A stretch of 64,000 bases of DNA, taken from contig CAJURH010000002.1 of the NCBI GenBank assembly GCA_910588775.1, positions 124,001 to 188,000 on the forward strand, in the 5' to 3' direction. The notes below the pieces were generated by a model. That model ran no database searches and was not told where the DNA came from. It saw only the letters and a program-made list of their open reading frames with translations. The translations under genes were made by a program, and so were the position numbers. Position 1 is the stretch's first letter, and every line of letters starts with the position of its first letter. Source of the DNA: an uncultured Lachnospiraceae bacterium. GTDB lineage: Bacteria > Bacillota > Clostridia > Lachnospirales > Lachnospiraceae. This document shows, piece after piece, positions 36,011 through 45,050 of the stretch.

Positions 36011-37945
36011 ATGTATAAGGTGACATTTAAATTTGAAGATGGTAGTCAGGTGGAAAACTATGCAACAGAAGGTGAGAGTCTTCTGGAATTAGCCCGGAAG
36101 TCTAATGTTACAATTGATGCGCCTTGTTCTGGTAATGCTTCCTGCGGTAAATGTAAAATAAAGTTGTTGGACGGACAACTTGAGTCAAAGAAAACCCGTC
36201 ATACTGCGGATGAGGAGTATGATGCGGGATGGAGACTGGCGTGTATTAGTGAACCCTTAGGGGATATAGAAGTCTTAGTGCCAGATATTGCTTCTGCTTT
36301 TAAAAGCCGGATGAAAGTGGCGGATTTGAGTTCCAAGGATGAGATCCAGATTTTTGAGAAGACAAAAGAAAGCATTGAGGAGGCTGGCATACAGCTGCGC
36401 AATAGTCTGGATGTGGTGGAAGTGTCCATGCCTACACCGTCCTTAGATGACACAATGCCGGATAATGAACGGCTTGCCCGTGCATTGAGGAAATATATGA
36501 ATTTGGAAATGGTTCGTTTTCCTTATTCGGTTCTGCTGAAAATGCCAGACGTGCTCAGGGCTAGTGATTTTACGGTTAAATGCGTGATACGAACCACGCC
36601 CAACGATGTATTTGTATATGATATTTTCCCAAAAGATCAGGATGTTGTTATCGGCGGACTTGCGATTGATATTGGAACGACAACCGTTTCCGCATTGATT
36701 ATCGATATGGAAAATGGCAATATCCTTGCTAAAGCGTCTGCAGGTAACGGGCAGATTCGTTACGGGGCGGATGTAATCAACCGTATTATCGAATCCACAA
36801 AACCAGGCGGAAGAAAACGTTTACAGGACGCTGTGATTGCAGAGACAATCAATCCTTTAGTGCAGCAAATGTGCCAGAGTATCCATTTCCCGAAGGAACA
36901 AATATACCGTATGTGCATAGCCAGCAATACAACTATGAATCATTTGTTTGCTGGAATTAATGCGGATCCTTTGCGTATGGAGCCATATATTCCGGCCTTT
37001 TTTAAGACCAATTCTCTGTATGCGTCAGAGCTTGGCATTGATGTGAATCAGGATGCGCATGTGATTGTGGCGCCAAACATCGGCAGTTATGTGGGTGGGG
37101 ATATTACAGCGGGGACTTTCGTCAGCATGATTTGGAATAAACCGGAGTTTTCTCTGTTTATTGATTTGGGGACCAACGGAGAATTAGTATTTGGAAATTC
37201 CGATTTCCTGATGAGTTGCGCATGTTCGGCAGGTCCGGCCTTTGAGGGCGGTGATATAAGCTGCGGTATGCGTGCCACAGACGGCGCTATTGAGGCGTGC
37301 ACCATTGACAGGGAAACTATGGAACCCAACTGTAAGATTATTGGTGAAGAAGGAGTGAAACCTGTTGGTCTGTGCGGTTCCGGCATCATCGACGTGATCA
37401 GCGAACTGTTCCGGGCGGATATTATCGATCCCAAGGGCAAATTTATCCGTGAAGGCAAACGGATCAAATACGATAAATATGGAATGGGAAGTTATGTTCT
37501 GGCTTTTGAAGAGGAGGCAGGTTCCGTAAAAGATGTCGAAATTACAGAAGTAGATATTGACAATTTTATCCGTGCAAAAGGAGCGATTTTCTCCGCTATC
37601 CGTACCATGCTTACTTCTCTTGATTTTGACGTTTCTATGATTGAGAATGTATATGTGGCTGGAGGCATTGGAAGTGGAATCAACATGAAAAATGCCGTGT
37701 ATATTGGAATGCTTCCAGATATTGACGTTGATAAATTTCACTATGTGGGCAACTCATCCCTTTCAGGGTCTTATGCAATGCTCTTGTCCACAGAGTCGGA
37801 GAGAAAAGTCTATGAGGTCGCAAGGAATATGACTTACATGGAACTGAGCACAGTGCCTTCCTATATGGATGAATTTGTGGCATCCTGTTTCTTGCCCCAC
37901 ACAGATATCACCTTGTTCCCATCCGTTGAGGCAGAAAAACACTAA
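36011..37945 (+). CDS. acsV: Reductive activator of the corrinoid iron-sulfur protein (RACo)
   Basis: A 644-residue protein that uses ATP to re-reduce inactive Co(II) corrinoid. The N-terminal [2Fe-2S] ferredoxin domain has Cys39, Cys45, Cys48 and Cys78. A linker leads to the ASKHA-type ATPase domain (GGLAIDIGTTTVSALIID near residue 218, FIDLGTNGEL, GLCGSGIIDV, VYVAGGIGSG). It is set apart from acsE by a terminator and 405 bp, so it probably has its own promoter. RBS AAAGGAG. Confidence 0.93.
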   Translation: MYKVTFKFEDGSQVENYATEGESLLELARKSNVTIDAPCSGNASCGKCKIKLLDGQLESKKTRHTADEEYDAGWRLACISEPLGDIEVLVPDIASAFKSRMKVADLSSKDEIQIFEKTKESIEEAGIQLRNSLDVVEVSMPTPSLDDTMPDNERLARALRKYMNLEMVRFPYSVLLKMPDVLRASDFTVKCVIRTTPNDVFVYDIFPKDQDVVIGGLAIDIGTTTVSALIIDMENGNILAKASAGNGQIRYGADVINRIIESTKPGGRKRLQDAVIAETINPLVQQMCQSIHFPKEQIYRMCIASNTTMNHLFAGINADPLRMEPYIPAFFKTNSLYASELGIDVNQDAHVIVAPNIGSYVGGDITAGTFVSMIWNKPEFSLFIDLGTNGELVFGNSDFLMSCACSAGPAFEGGDISCGMRATDGAIEACTIDRETMEPNCKIIGEEGVKPVGLCGSGIIDVISELFRADIIDPKGKFIREGKRIKYDKYGMGSYVLAFEEEAGSVKDVEITEVDIDNFIRAKGAIFSAIRTMLTSLDFDVSMIENVYVAGGIGSGINMKNAVYIGMLPDIDVDKFHYVGNSSLSGSYAMLLSTESERKVYEVARNMTYMELSTVPSYMDEFVASCFLPHTDITLFPSVEAEKH

Positions 37946-37965
37946 TGGCAAAACAGGAGGTAGAG

Positions 37966-38637
37966 ATGGAAAAAACTACAGGCATAGAATTTCCGTATGC
38001 GAAGGATAATAAGGAAAGGTTGCCATGGGAACATTATTTGTCCGAATTTGAGCAGGCCGATCCGCAGGAGATTGCTCAAAGGTTGCAGATTGCTTATGAT
38101 CAAGAGGCAAAATCCTTCCAGGTGACTTTATTGGGAACCGTTTATTCTGTCACTTGGCCGGATTTTCAGGTTACGCATAAAGAGGATTCCGTTGGCTATT
38201 ATCCACTGGAAGATACGGTGTCGGCCAAAATTCTTGTGATTCGTTATCTGCTGTACGGACTGGTTTTCCCAAATGGCGGGGAATTCTACACCTATCGCGA
38301 AATGCCTTCGGGGGATTTGTATGACAGGCAGTTCAATGGCCGCTGCATCCTGCGTTTGGCATATGGTTTTGGAAGTAAAATAGACCGGTTTCGGTTGGTG
38401 ATGGAGCGCATGGGTGGAAAAAAACTGGAATTTGGGGACGCTTCTTATGAAGTCCGTCTTACGGAAGACTATTATGTCCGTTTTATTCTGTGGGAAGGGG
38501 ACGATGAATTTCCGCCTTCCTCACAAATTCTGTTTTCTGATAATTTTCCCAATGCTTTTGAGGCGGAGGACAGGACTGTGGTTGCCGAGGTATGCATTGG
38601 GATGATGAAAGCTCTGGATAAATGCATTGGTTCCTGA
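37966..38637 (+). CDS. DUF3786 protein, acetogenesis-associated
   Basis: A 223-residue soluble protein of a family without known function, found in many acetogens and sulfate reducers near corrinoid or CODH genes. The segment FQVTLLGTVYSVTWPDFQ and the C-terminal SSQILFSDNFPNAFEAED are the recognisable parts. The ATG behind AGGAGGTAGAG is preferred over one seven codons upstream that touches the acsV stop. Tight linkage to acsV suggests a role in corrinoid protein upkeep, which is inference. Confidence 0.75.
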   Translation: MEKTTGIEFPYAKDNKERLPWEHYLSEFEQADPQEIAQRLQIAYDQEAKSFQVTLLGTVYSVTWPDFQVTHKEDSVGYYPLEDTVSAKILVIRYLLYGLVFPNGGEFYTYREMPSGDLYDRQFNGRCILRLAYGFGSKIDRFRLVMERMGGKKLEFGDASYEVRLTEDYYVRFILWEGDDEFPPSSQILFSDNFPNAFEAEDRTVVAEVCIGMMKALDKCIGS

Positions 38638-38664
38638 TATTGTGAAATAGGTGAATGCTGAGCC

Positions 38665-38696
38665 TTTAAGGGACGGGGGAAATCCCGTCCCTTAAA
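38665..38696. terminator. Perfect hairpin between DUF3786 gene and fchA
   Basis: TTTAAGGGACGGG pairs fully with CCCGTCCCTTAAA around a six-base loop. There is no T run, so it may be a weak terminator or a processing hairpin. Confidence 0.55.
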
Positions 38697-38739
38697 CAAA
38701 TATATATTCCAAAAGTACATGAATAATAAGGAGGGCAAA

Positions 38740-39369
38740 ATGGAATTTTCGACAAAAACATGTGCAGAGTTTGTGGAGGTATTGGCTTCTAAAGCTCCTG
38801 TGCCTGGAGGCGGTGGAGCCTCTGCGCTGCTTGGAGCGTTGGGAACAGCATTGGGAAATATGGTAGGCAATCTAACTGTGGGAAAAAAGGAATACGCAGA
38901 TGTGGACCAGCAAATGCAGAAGTTGACTGCTAAATGCGACGTTTTACAAGCGGATTTTCTAAGGCTTATGGAGAGAGACGCGCAGGTATTTGCGCCGTTG
39001 GCCAAAGCCTATGGAATGCCCAGAGAGACGCAGGAGCAGAGAGAAGAGAAAGATCGGGTCATGGAGCAAGTCTTAAGAGAAGCATGTGTGGTTCCTATGG
39101 AAATTATGGAGAAATGCTGCGAGGCCATTGAGATAATCCGGGAATTTGCCACAAAGGGCTCCACGTTGGTTCTAAGCGATGCGGGGATGGGCATGGCGTT
39201 TTGTAAAGCGGCGCTGGAAGGCGCTAGTCTGAATGTATTTATCAATACGAAAGCGATGTTGAATCGGGAATATGCGGAGGAGCTGAATGAGAAGGCGGAA
39301 GCAATGTTGAAGAAATATCCGCGTATGGCAGAGGATACTTTTGTCAGTGTTCTTTCCAGATTAAGGTAG
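38740..39369 (+). CDS. fchA: Methenyl-THF cyclohydrolase / formimido-THF cyclodeaminase family
   Basis: A 209-residue helical protein of the FTCD_C family. The SKAPVPGGGGASALLGALGTALGNMVG segment is diagnostic (given here as the Gly-rich block at residues 18-44). In acetogens it interconverts formyl-THF and methenyl-THF. It directly precedes folD, which here lacks cyclohydrolase residues, so FchA probably carries that step. RBS AAGGAGGG; the ATG at 38740 is chosen over one 21 bp earlier. Confidence 0.9.
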   Translation: MEFSTKTCAEFVEVLASKAPVPGGGGASALLGALGTALGNMVGNLTVGKKEYADVDQQMQKLTAKCDVLQADFLRLMERDAQVFAPLAKAYGMPRETQEQREEKDRVMEQVLREACVVPMEIMEKCCEAIEIIREFATKGSTLVLSDAGMGMAFCKAALEGASLNVFINTKAMLNREYAEELNEKAEAMLKKYPRMAEDTFVSVLSRLR

Positions 39370-39382
39370 AAAGGGGATGTTT

Positions 39383-40246
39383 ATGGCTAGACAGTTATCA
39401 GGGAAAGAAGTGGCTGCATCGGTGAACCATAAGAGTGAGGAGGCGGTGGCGTTTCTGAGGGAAAAGGGCGTGCGACCGTGTTTAGCTATCATCCGTGTAG
39501 GGGAAAATCAAAGTGACTTGGCCTATGAAAAGAGCCTTGTGAAATCTTGCCAGTCTGTGGATATAATTTGCGAAAGAAAAATATTTCCAGTGGATGTCAC
39601 TCAAGAAGAATTGATGGAGGCTATTGAGGAGGCTAATAATTCGGATGTCGTTCACGGCATTCTTATATTTCGGCCTCTGCCTGCACATATCTGTTCCGAT
39701 CAGGTGGAAAATGCGGTGCACCCGGCAAAAGATGTGGATGGCATGACAGCGGCTTCCATGTCTGGGGTATTCACAGGCGCTGATCTGGGTTTTCCACCCT
39801 GCACGCCCCAGGCGTGTATGGAGATTCTGGATTATTATGGCATTGACTGCAAAGGAAAAAAGGCCGTAGTGGTAGGCCGCAGTCTGGTGGTGGGTAAGCC
39901 TGCAGCCATGATGTTGTTGAAAAAGGATTCCACGGTAACCATCTGCCATACCAAGACTGAAGATATGCCATCCATTGTAAAAGATGCGGATATTGTCATA
40001 GCGGCCGCCGGACAGGCGGAGATTCTGGATCAAGCGTATTTCTCCCCGGGGCAAATCGTGTTGGACGTGGGCATCAACGTAAACGCGCAGGGAAGAATGT
40101 GTGGCGACGTGAATTATGCAAGCGCGCTGCCCATTGTGGAAGCGATTACCCCTGTGCCTGGCGGCGTGGGCAGTGTGACCACATCGGTTCTGCTGGGACA
40201 TGTGGTGGAGGCGGCTATGCGTAAATGGAAAGGAAGCGAAATGTAA
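39383..40246 (+). CDS. folD: Methylene-THF dehydrogenase FolD, apparently dehydrogenase only
   Basis: A 287-residue FolD-family protein: folate domain, then a Rossmann domain (VVVGRSLVVGKPAAMMLL) and the closing PVPGGVGSVTTSVLL. The usual YxxxK pair is Tyr48...Leu52, so the catalytic Lys of the cyclohydrolase is replaced by Leu; the Gln of GILVQLPLP is Phe96 (GILIFRPLP). The Asp in KDVDGM is kept. In bifunctional enzymes the Lys is needed for cyclohydrolase but not for dehydrogenase, so this one is probably monofunctional, as reported for the enzyme of Peptostreptococcus (Blautia) productus. ATG 39383 gives better spacing than 39377. Confidence 0.9.
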   Translation: MARQLSGKEVAASVNHKSEEAVAFLREKGVRPCLAIIRVGENQSDLAYEKSLVKSCQSVDIICERKIFPVDVTQEELMEAIEEANNSDVVHGILIFRPLPAHICSDQVENAVHPAKDVDGMTAASMSGVFTGADLGFPPCTPQACMEILDYYGIDCKGKKAVVVGRSLVVGKPAAMMLLKKDSTVTICHTKTEDMPSIVKDADIVIAAAGQAEILDQAYFSPGQIVLDVGINVNAQGRMCGDVNYASALPIVEAITPVPGGVGSVTTSVLLGHVVEAAMRKWKGSEM

Positions 40247-40247
40247 G

Positions 40248-41069
40248 ATGAGGTTTGATTTGCATTGCCACACAAAGAATGGATCACTGGATGGAAAAAT
40301 AGATATTGAGGATTATATCAGGCTTCTCAGACAAAAAGGTTTTGACGGAATGCTGGTTACAGATCACAATACGTATAATGGATACCGGGCTTGGAAGAAG
40401 CTTCGGAATAAGACCCATAAATACGATGATTTCGTGATTCTGAAAGGGGTGGAATACGACACCATAGACGCCGGTCATATATTGGTTATCATGCCGGATC
40501 AGTTGAAGCTTCGAATTTTGGAAGTGCGTGGACTCCCTGTGAAATTATTGGTGAAAATCGTTCACCGTTATGGGGGTATTCTCGGTCCTGCGCATCCGTT
40601 TGGGGCCAAGTTTTTAAGCGCTATGTGTTCTAAGAAAATGATGAAAGATAAAGACCTGATCCATCAATTTGATTTTGTGGAGGCGTTCAACACCTGTGAA
40701 CTTCCAGAATCCAACCGGAAAGCCAGGGAGTTGGCTATAAAATACAAAAAACCGGCCTTTGGCGGATCAGATTCTCATAAAGAGGACTACGTGGGAATGG
40801 CTTACACAGACATTGACTATGATATTCGCAACTGCAACGATTTTATCTATGCGGTGAAAAAAGGCTGTGTAGTGGGTTGTGGAGGAACGGAGAGGGAGCC
40901 GGTCAGGCAGCATCCGTTCTGGAACCTGGTGCCTGTGGGAACAGCCTGGAAAATATATAATCACGGTCTGGCTGTTTTGAAGTCCCACAAGCGCAAAGTA
41001 AAAGTACAGGAAATGTTTCATCTGAATAAAGTGCGGACTGCCCGTAAATGGATCAAAGCCCATAAGTAG
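40248..41069 (+). CDS. PHP domain phosphoesterase-like protein
   Basis: A 273-residue protein with PHP metal motifs FDLHCHT near the N terminus, VTDHNTYNGY about residue 40, GPAHPFG about 120 and GSDSHKED about 183. The His and Asp set fits a trinuclear phosphoesterase site. A basic C-terminal tail (KVRTARKWIKAHK) is unusual. It starts at the end of folD and is convergent to the SpoIIE-type gene. Substrate unknown; possibly a nucleotide phosphatase of the RNase AM/TrpH class. Confidence 0.8.
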   Translation: MRFDLHCHTKNGSLDGKIDIEDYIRLLRQKGFDGMLVTDHNTYNGYRAWKKLRNKTHKYDDFVILKGVEYDTIDAGHILVIMPDQLKLRILEVRGLPVKLLVKIVHRYGGILGPAHPFGAKFLSAMCSKKMMKDKDLIHQFDFVEAFNTCELPESNRKARELAIKYKKPAFGGSDSHKEDYVGMAYTDIDYDIRNCNDFIYAVKKGCVVGCGGTEREPVRQHPFWNLVPVGTAWKIYNHGLAVLKSHKRKVKVQEMFHLNKVRTARKWIKAHK

Positions 41070-41083
41070 AAAGTATTTGGTGA

Positions 41084-42271
41084 TTAATAGTAGGCGATGG
41101 TCACGTGTTTGCCCATCTTTTCCATTACCCCTTTTAAATGTTCCGCTAGTTGGTTTCTTGCGTGCAGACGGAATGCCAGATTAGCTTTTTGGTGCGCGGC
41201 ATTGACGGCGGTGCCCAGGATAATTTCCAGATCGGTGCATTCCTCGATTAAGACTCTTGCAATCATGGAGCTACCGTTTCTCTCGTCTAACTTGTCGTAG
41301 AAAGCGTCGTCTATTTCATTGCCGGAGGCGTACCGCTCCAGAAGTTTTAACGTATGGCTTAAAGTGAGAACGCCTTCTGTAGTCAGATCGATGCCGTCTA
41401 TGGAGGCGATGGGCGGTATGTCGGGGTGCATAACCTGGTTCGGCTCATCGTTGATTTTCCGGTCCAGAACCCGGGAAATAATGTTGGATGTGGCGCCGCC
41501 GCTGACGATGCGGTAGGCATCGCCCTCCATGAATTGCTTTACAGCCTGTTCGTCGTTTTCTGGATGGCGGGGCGGGCCGGTCATCAGTTTAACCAGTTTC
41601 TTCTGGCTGATGCGCATAACGGCCACAGTGGTGTCGTCGCCAGGCCGTCCTTCATACAGGTCATCACATGCTTTGCTCAGCACAGTGGCCAGGCGTGCGG
41701 CGGACCGGGTGGAATGGGCGGCTTTTACCGCATGGGAAGACATGCTGTCCCAGGTCCAGTTCAGGTTGAACAGTTTGCCGGCGCCGGCGTAGATGGTTCC
41801 GTCGCTGGTCAATACGAACGTGTCGCCTTTCTTTACATGAAACCGATACTCGTTGATTTTCTTTCCCTCTATTTCCCGGATGTTTTCCGGAATCAATGAC
41901 AGTTTGCCGTCCCGGATAAAGATGCAGGACGGATTGTCGTACTCCACCAGATAGGCTTCGCCGCTGTCAAACACCTGAAGAATGCTGAAGGTGGCGTAAG
42001 CCACCAGCCGTTCCTGGCAGATAGGAAGAGTCTTGGCGATGGTTTCCACGCAGTCGTCCAGATTGGCGCCGTTCAAAAACATAGTGCCCAGGATTTTGGA
42101 AGTGAGAGTGGCCAGGATATTGGCCTTTACGCCGCTTCCCATGCCGTCTGCCAGAATCAGGATATGGGAATCCTTGGTGTGAAGAATCTCCACCTTGTCC
42201 CCGCACAATTCTTCATCCAGCTTATTCAGACTTTTGTAAGCGATATCAATACTGAATTTCTGTTCATTCAT
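41084..42271 (-). CDS. SpoIIE-type PP2C serine phosphatase
   Basis: A 395-residue protein. The first 220 residues form a PP2C/SpoIIE phosphatase domain with metal Asp residues in LILADGMGSG, LTSDGTIYAG and GRPGDDTTVAVM. The C-terminal 170 residues (from KLMTGPPRHPEND) hold a second, unrecognised domain common to hydrogenase-linked phosphatases of this type. It overlaps the end of the hydrogenase-like PAS sensor, so the two are coupled. Together with the RsbW-like ATPase upstream in the cluster it suggests partner switching. ATG 42271 is used because it gives spacing to GAGG. Confidence 0.85.
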   Translation of the reverse strand: MNEQKFSIDIAYKSLNKLDEELCGDKVEILHTKDSHILILADGMGSGVKANILATLTSKILGTMFLNGANLDDCVETIAKTLPICQERLVAYATFSILQVFDSGEAYLVEYDNPSCIFIRDGKLSLIPENIREIEGKKINEYRFHVKKGDTFVLTSDGTIYAGAGKLFNLNWTWDSMSSHAVKAAHSTRSAARLATVLSKACDDLYEGRPGDDTTVAVMRISQKKLVKLMTGPPRHPENDEQAVKQFMEGDAYRIVSGGATSNIISRVLDRKINDEPNQVMHPDIPPIASIDGIDLTTEGVLTLSHTLKLLERYASGNEIDDAFYDKLDERNGSSMIARVLIEECTDLEIILGTAVNAAHQKANLAFRLHARNQLAEHLKGVMEKMGKHVTIAYY

Positions 42272-43997
42272 TTTCATCCTCTTCTTCGTCCAGGAGTGTT
42301 TTGCATATATTGGTCAGAGTCACCTTGGTTTCGGCAGTGGTTTCTCCCAGAAGTCCCGCGATTTGCTGGGCCACTGTCATTTGTTTGTCGATTACTTTCT
42401 GGGCCAGCTCAACGGTTTCCAGCTTCTTTGTGTAATCCAGCAGCGCCATTTCTTCTTCTTTTGTAATGTCTATCAGGATTGCCAATACAGCGTCTTGCTT
42501 TTTGATATAGACCAGACTTAACATAGCGGTAAAGTCGTATTCCGGGAATTTTACCTTTTTGTTCTGGATCTGCTGTTTGTGCTTAAACACCCATTCAAAA
42601 TCGTCAGTGTCCATCAATTCAAACAGATATGTCTCCAACGCTTCTTTCCGCGTAAGATGAAAATGCTTCTCAGCAGAGGCGGAAAACTCCTGGATTTTCA
42701 TTTCGTTGTCCACAATAATGGTCATGTATGGAGAAGTTTCCAGTACCAGATTGGCCAGGGACTGTGCCTTTTCATTCATATATGGAATGCACATGGTCAG
42801 CTCTGCCTTATCCTGGAATACGGCGATGGCTTTTTCACGGCAGGTGGGATATCCGCATGCGCCGCAGTTTAATTCATCTTCTTCTGAGTATTTGCCGATT
42901 TTTGCCAGGATTTTCCGGATCTGCGCCTCAGAAGGAATTGGTTTCCGGGGAGATTTGTTTCGGAAAATCTGGGCGGTGGAAAACTCGGAAGGGGTAAAAT
43001 AAAGGAGTTTATCCTCGGCAGGGATTACCTCTATATCTTCTTCCAGTTCTACTCTGGATTGGAAGCGGGCTAGTTTTGCGTTGCCAGTCATAGGTCCCTG
43101 GATGCATCCACCTTCGCACGCGCTCATCTCGATGAAACACCTGGATAAATCTCCAGAGAGGAGATTTTCACACAGGTCAATGCAGTTGTTCACGCCGTCC
43201 ACCGCAAACTTCCGGTATGTTTCCTGGGGAGGCGTTTTGGTGGTTTTCACAGAAGTGATGATGCCTCCAGCTATAGGGTATAGTCTATTTACCTTGGGGT
43301 CCGGCACAGGCAATGGCAGAGGCGCGCATTTTTTGACCTGAATCTTTTCATCGACTAGCCACTGTTTAATCTCGGAGAAATTCAGTACTGCGTCGATTGC
43401 GTGCTCCATGGCGTTTTCATAGGCTTCCGCTTTTTTGGAAATGCAGGGGCCGACAAAAATCACTTTCACGTTTGGCCCGTATTCCTGTTTCAGCATCCGG
43501 GCGTGGGCAGTCATGGGTGAGACTACAGGCGCCAGATAGGGAATGAGGGCGGGATAATAGGTTTCAATCAGAAGATTGACGCTGGGACAGCAGGTGGTGA
43601 TGATGTTGGCCATGGTTTTCTGTTCCAGCAGTTTTCGGTATTCATTGGTGACCAGGGCCGCACCCTCGGCAGTTTCACGGATATGGGTGAAGCCGAGGCG
43701 TTTCAACGCGTCGAAGACCTGTCCAGGCTGGTTGAAGTGGAACAGGCTGTAGTAGGAAGGAGCCAGGGACACTACGGTTTCCGCGCCGGAGGCAATCCAT
43801 CCTTTTACTTTTTCCAGGTCGCTTAAGTAGACCTTGGCGTCCTGCGGGCATTCGTTCAGGCAATACCCACACAGGATGCAGGAGTCTTCGATAATCTGCG
43901 CCTGCTGGTCTTTTACTGTAATTGCTTTTACCCCGCAAGTGCGCACACAGCGGTAGCAATGGCTGCACTTGGCGGGTTTGAAATCAATCGCTTTCAT
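42264..43997 (-). CDS. [FeFe]-hydrogenase-like PAS sensor (HydS-type, group C)
   Basis: A 577-residue protein: two [4Fe-4S] motifs (Cys11/14/17/21 and 40/43/46/50), an H-cluster domain, a further [4Fe-4S] domain (Cys378/381/386/403) and a PAS domain at about 415-525. H-cluster motifs are altered: TTCCPS (Cys136/137) for TSCCPxW, FVGPCISKK (Cys185), and EMSACEGGCIQG (Cys294/298). All four cluster Cys are kept. This architecture is that of putative H2-sensing group C enzymes rather than a bulk hydrogenase. Its start overlaps the PHP gene (ATGA) and its end overlaps the phosphatase gene. Confidence 0.88.
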   Translation of the reverse strand: MKAIDFKPAKCSHCYRCVRTCGVKAITVKDQQAQIIEDSCILCGYCLNECPQDAKVYLSDLEKVKGWIASGAETVVSLAPSYYSLFHFNQPGQVFDALKRLGFTHIRETAEGAALVTNEYRKLLEQKTMANIITTCCPSVNLLIETYYPALIPYLAPVVSPMTAHARMLKQEYGPNVKVIFVGPCISKKAEAYENAMEHAIDAVLNFSEIKQWLVDEKIQVKKCAPLPLPVPDPKVNRLYPIAGGIITSVKTTKTPPQETYRKFAVDGVNNCIDLCENLLSGDLSRCFIEMSACEGGCIQGPMTGNAKLARFQSRVELEEDIEVIPAEDKLLYFTPSEFSTAQIFRNKSPRKPIPSEAQIRKILAKIGKYSEEDELNCGACGYPTCREKAIAVFQDKAELTMCIPYMNEKAQSLANLVLETSPYMTIIVDNEMKIQEFSASAEKHFHLTRKEALETYLFELMDTDDFEWVFKHKQQIQNKKVKFPEYDFTAMLSLVYIKKQDAVLAILIDITKEEEMALLDYTKKLETVELAQKVIDKQMTVAQQIAGLLGETTAETKVTLTNICKTLLDEEEDENE

Positions 43998-44716
43998 CTA
44001 TGTACCTCGTTTATGGCTGCCAGGACAGCTTCTGGAGTTTTCTCTTCAATCATAAGGCTGTAACCGGGGTCCATCATGTCTTCCAGGTAATGGGCGTCGG
44101 AGCTGCTGATGACGTTGCAGTCTCTTAAGTAAGGATGGTCCTTTCGGTATTGATGCAGATTGGATAAATGCCGCAGTTCAAAGCAGGTGAATCGGCTGCT
44201 GTCCGGCACGAAGCCCAGATTGGAAATCAGGCTAGTGGTGGATTTATCCAGATGAGCGGGAACCATGATTCCGTGGAATTGGGTTACTGCGTCGTAGACC
44301 TCGTCAAAGCTTATGGAGGTGGCGTTGATCAGTAAGTTGGGCAAGGAGCCGCAGATCTCGTCCTCTTCGTCACGGATAATCTGCCGGCCAAAAATTTCTT
44401 CGTTATTGGGAAACGGGATCATTCGTTCTTCCACATACGCGTCAAAGGCCATGGCATTATCCAGGGTAGCGAACAGGCATAACACATGCACTTCTTCCTG
44501 GGTGGTCAGCTCCATGCCCGGGATGGCCAGCAGCCCATAGTCACCCGCTATTTTCAAAAAAGCGGGGCAGTTCTTACAGGTGTTGTGATCTGTTAGGGCT
44601 ACCATTTCCAGGCCCTTCACCACAGCCATGCCCGCAATGTTGCCGGGGGTCATATCTTCATCTCCGCAGGGGGAAAGGCAGGAATGGAGGTGAAAATCGT
44701 AGGTTAAGCTGATCAT
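43994..44716 (-). CDS. PHP domain protein in hydrogenase-sensor cluster
   Basis: A 240-residue PHP protein: FHLHSCLSPCGDEDMTP near the N terminus, LTDHNTCKNC about residue 42, VPAHLDK about 150 and SSDAHYLEDM about 208, all metal-binding positions. Similar PHP proteins recur next to hydrogenase and DRTGG genes in Firmicutes, with no known substrate. Four-base overlaps with genes on both sides show a tight operon. Confidence 0.82.
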   Translation of the reverse strand: MISLTYDFHLHSCLSPCGDEDMTPGNIAGMAVVKGLEMVALTDHNTCKNCPAFLKIAGDYGLLAIPGMELTTQEEVHVLCLFATLDNAMAFDAYVEERMIPFPNNEEIFGRQIIRDEEDEICGSLPNLLINATSISFDEVYDAVTQFHGIMVPAHLDKSTTSLISNLGFVPDSSRFTCFELRHLSNLHQYRKDHPYLRDCNVISSSDAHYLEDMMDPGYSLMIEEKTPEAVLAAINEVHR

Positions 44717-45048
44717 CCGGCGTTTAACTTCTGATGAATTTCCAGGGCCGTGTCAAATACGGGTTCCCCGGTAGTTAGGACAGTGATCCCCTGCATTTTT
44801 GCCTGTTCAATCACGGCATCCTCCAGAACTGTCCCTTCCGCCAGCACCACACATGCGGCGTCTGTCAGAGAAGCCACTGCCAGTGTGTTGATATTGCCCA
44901 TTACAGTTACCCAGGCGCAGTCGGCAGGCGCTTTGCTCATGGCAACGCTTAACAAATCACAGCAGAATACTTTGGAGATTTCCCGGGATGTGTCGCCTTC
45001 GGAAATCATGGTCAAAGGTTGCTGCTTTATTAAATCATCGATAGTCAT
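44713..45048 (-). CDS. DRTGG domain protein (copy 1)
   Basis: A 111-residue single-domain protein. VTVMGNINTLAVASLTDAACVVLAEG and ITVLTTGEPVFDTALEI (shown here as the two main strand blocks) match the DRTGG fold seen in the regulatory part of long phosphotransacetylases, where it may bind a nucleotide. It sits between a hydrogenase-like protein and the PHP gene. A homologous gene is at 47120-47467. Confidence 0.8.
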   Translation of the reverse strand: MTIDDLIKQQPLTMISEGDTSREISKVFCCDLLSVAMSKAPADCAWVTVMGNINTLAVASLTDAACVVLAEGTVLEDAVIEQAKMQGITVLTTGEPVFDTALEIHQKLNAG

Positions 45049-45050
45049 TC

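Noticed and set aside
38665..38696. Perfect hairpin before fchA as a riboswitch
   Set aside because: It is a simple 13-bp stem with a six-base loop and no conserved aptamer sequence that I can recognise.
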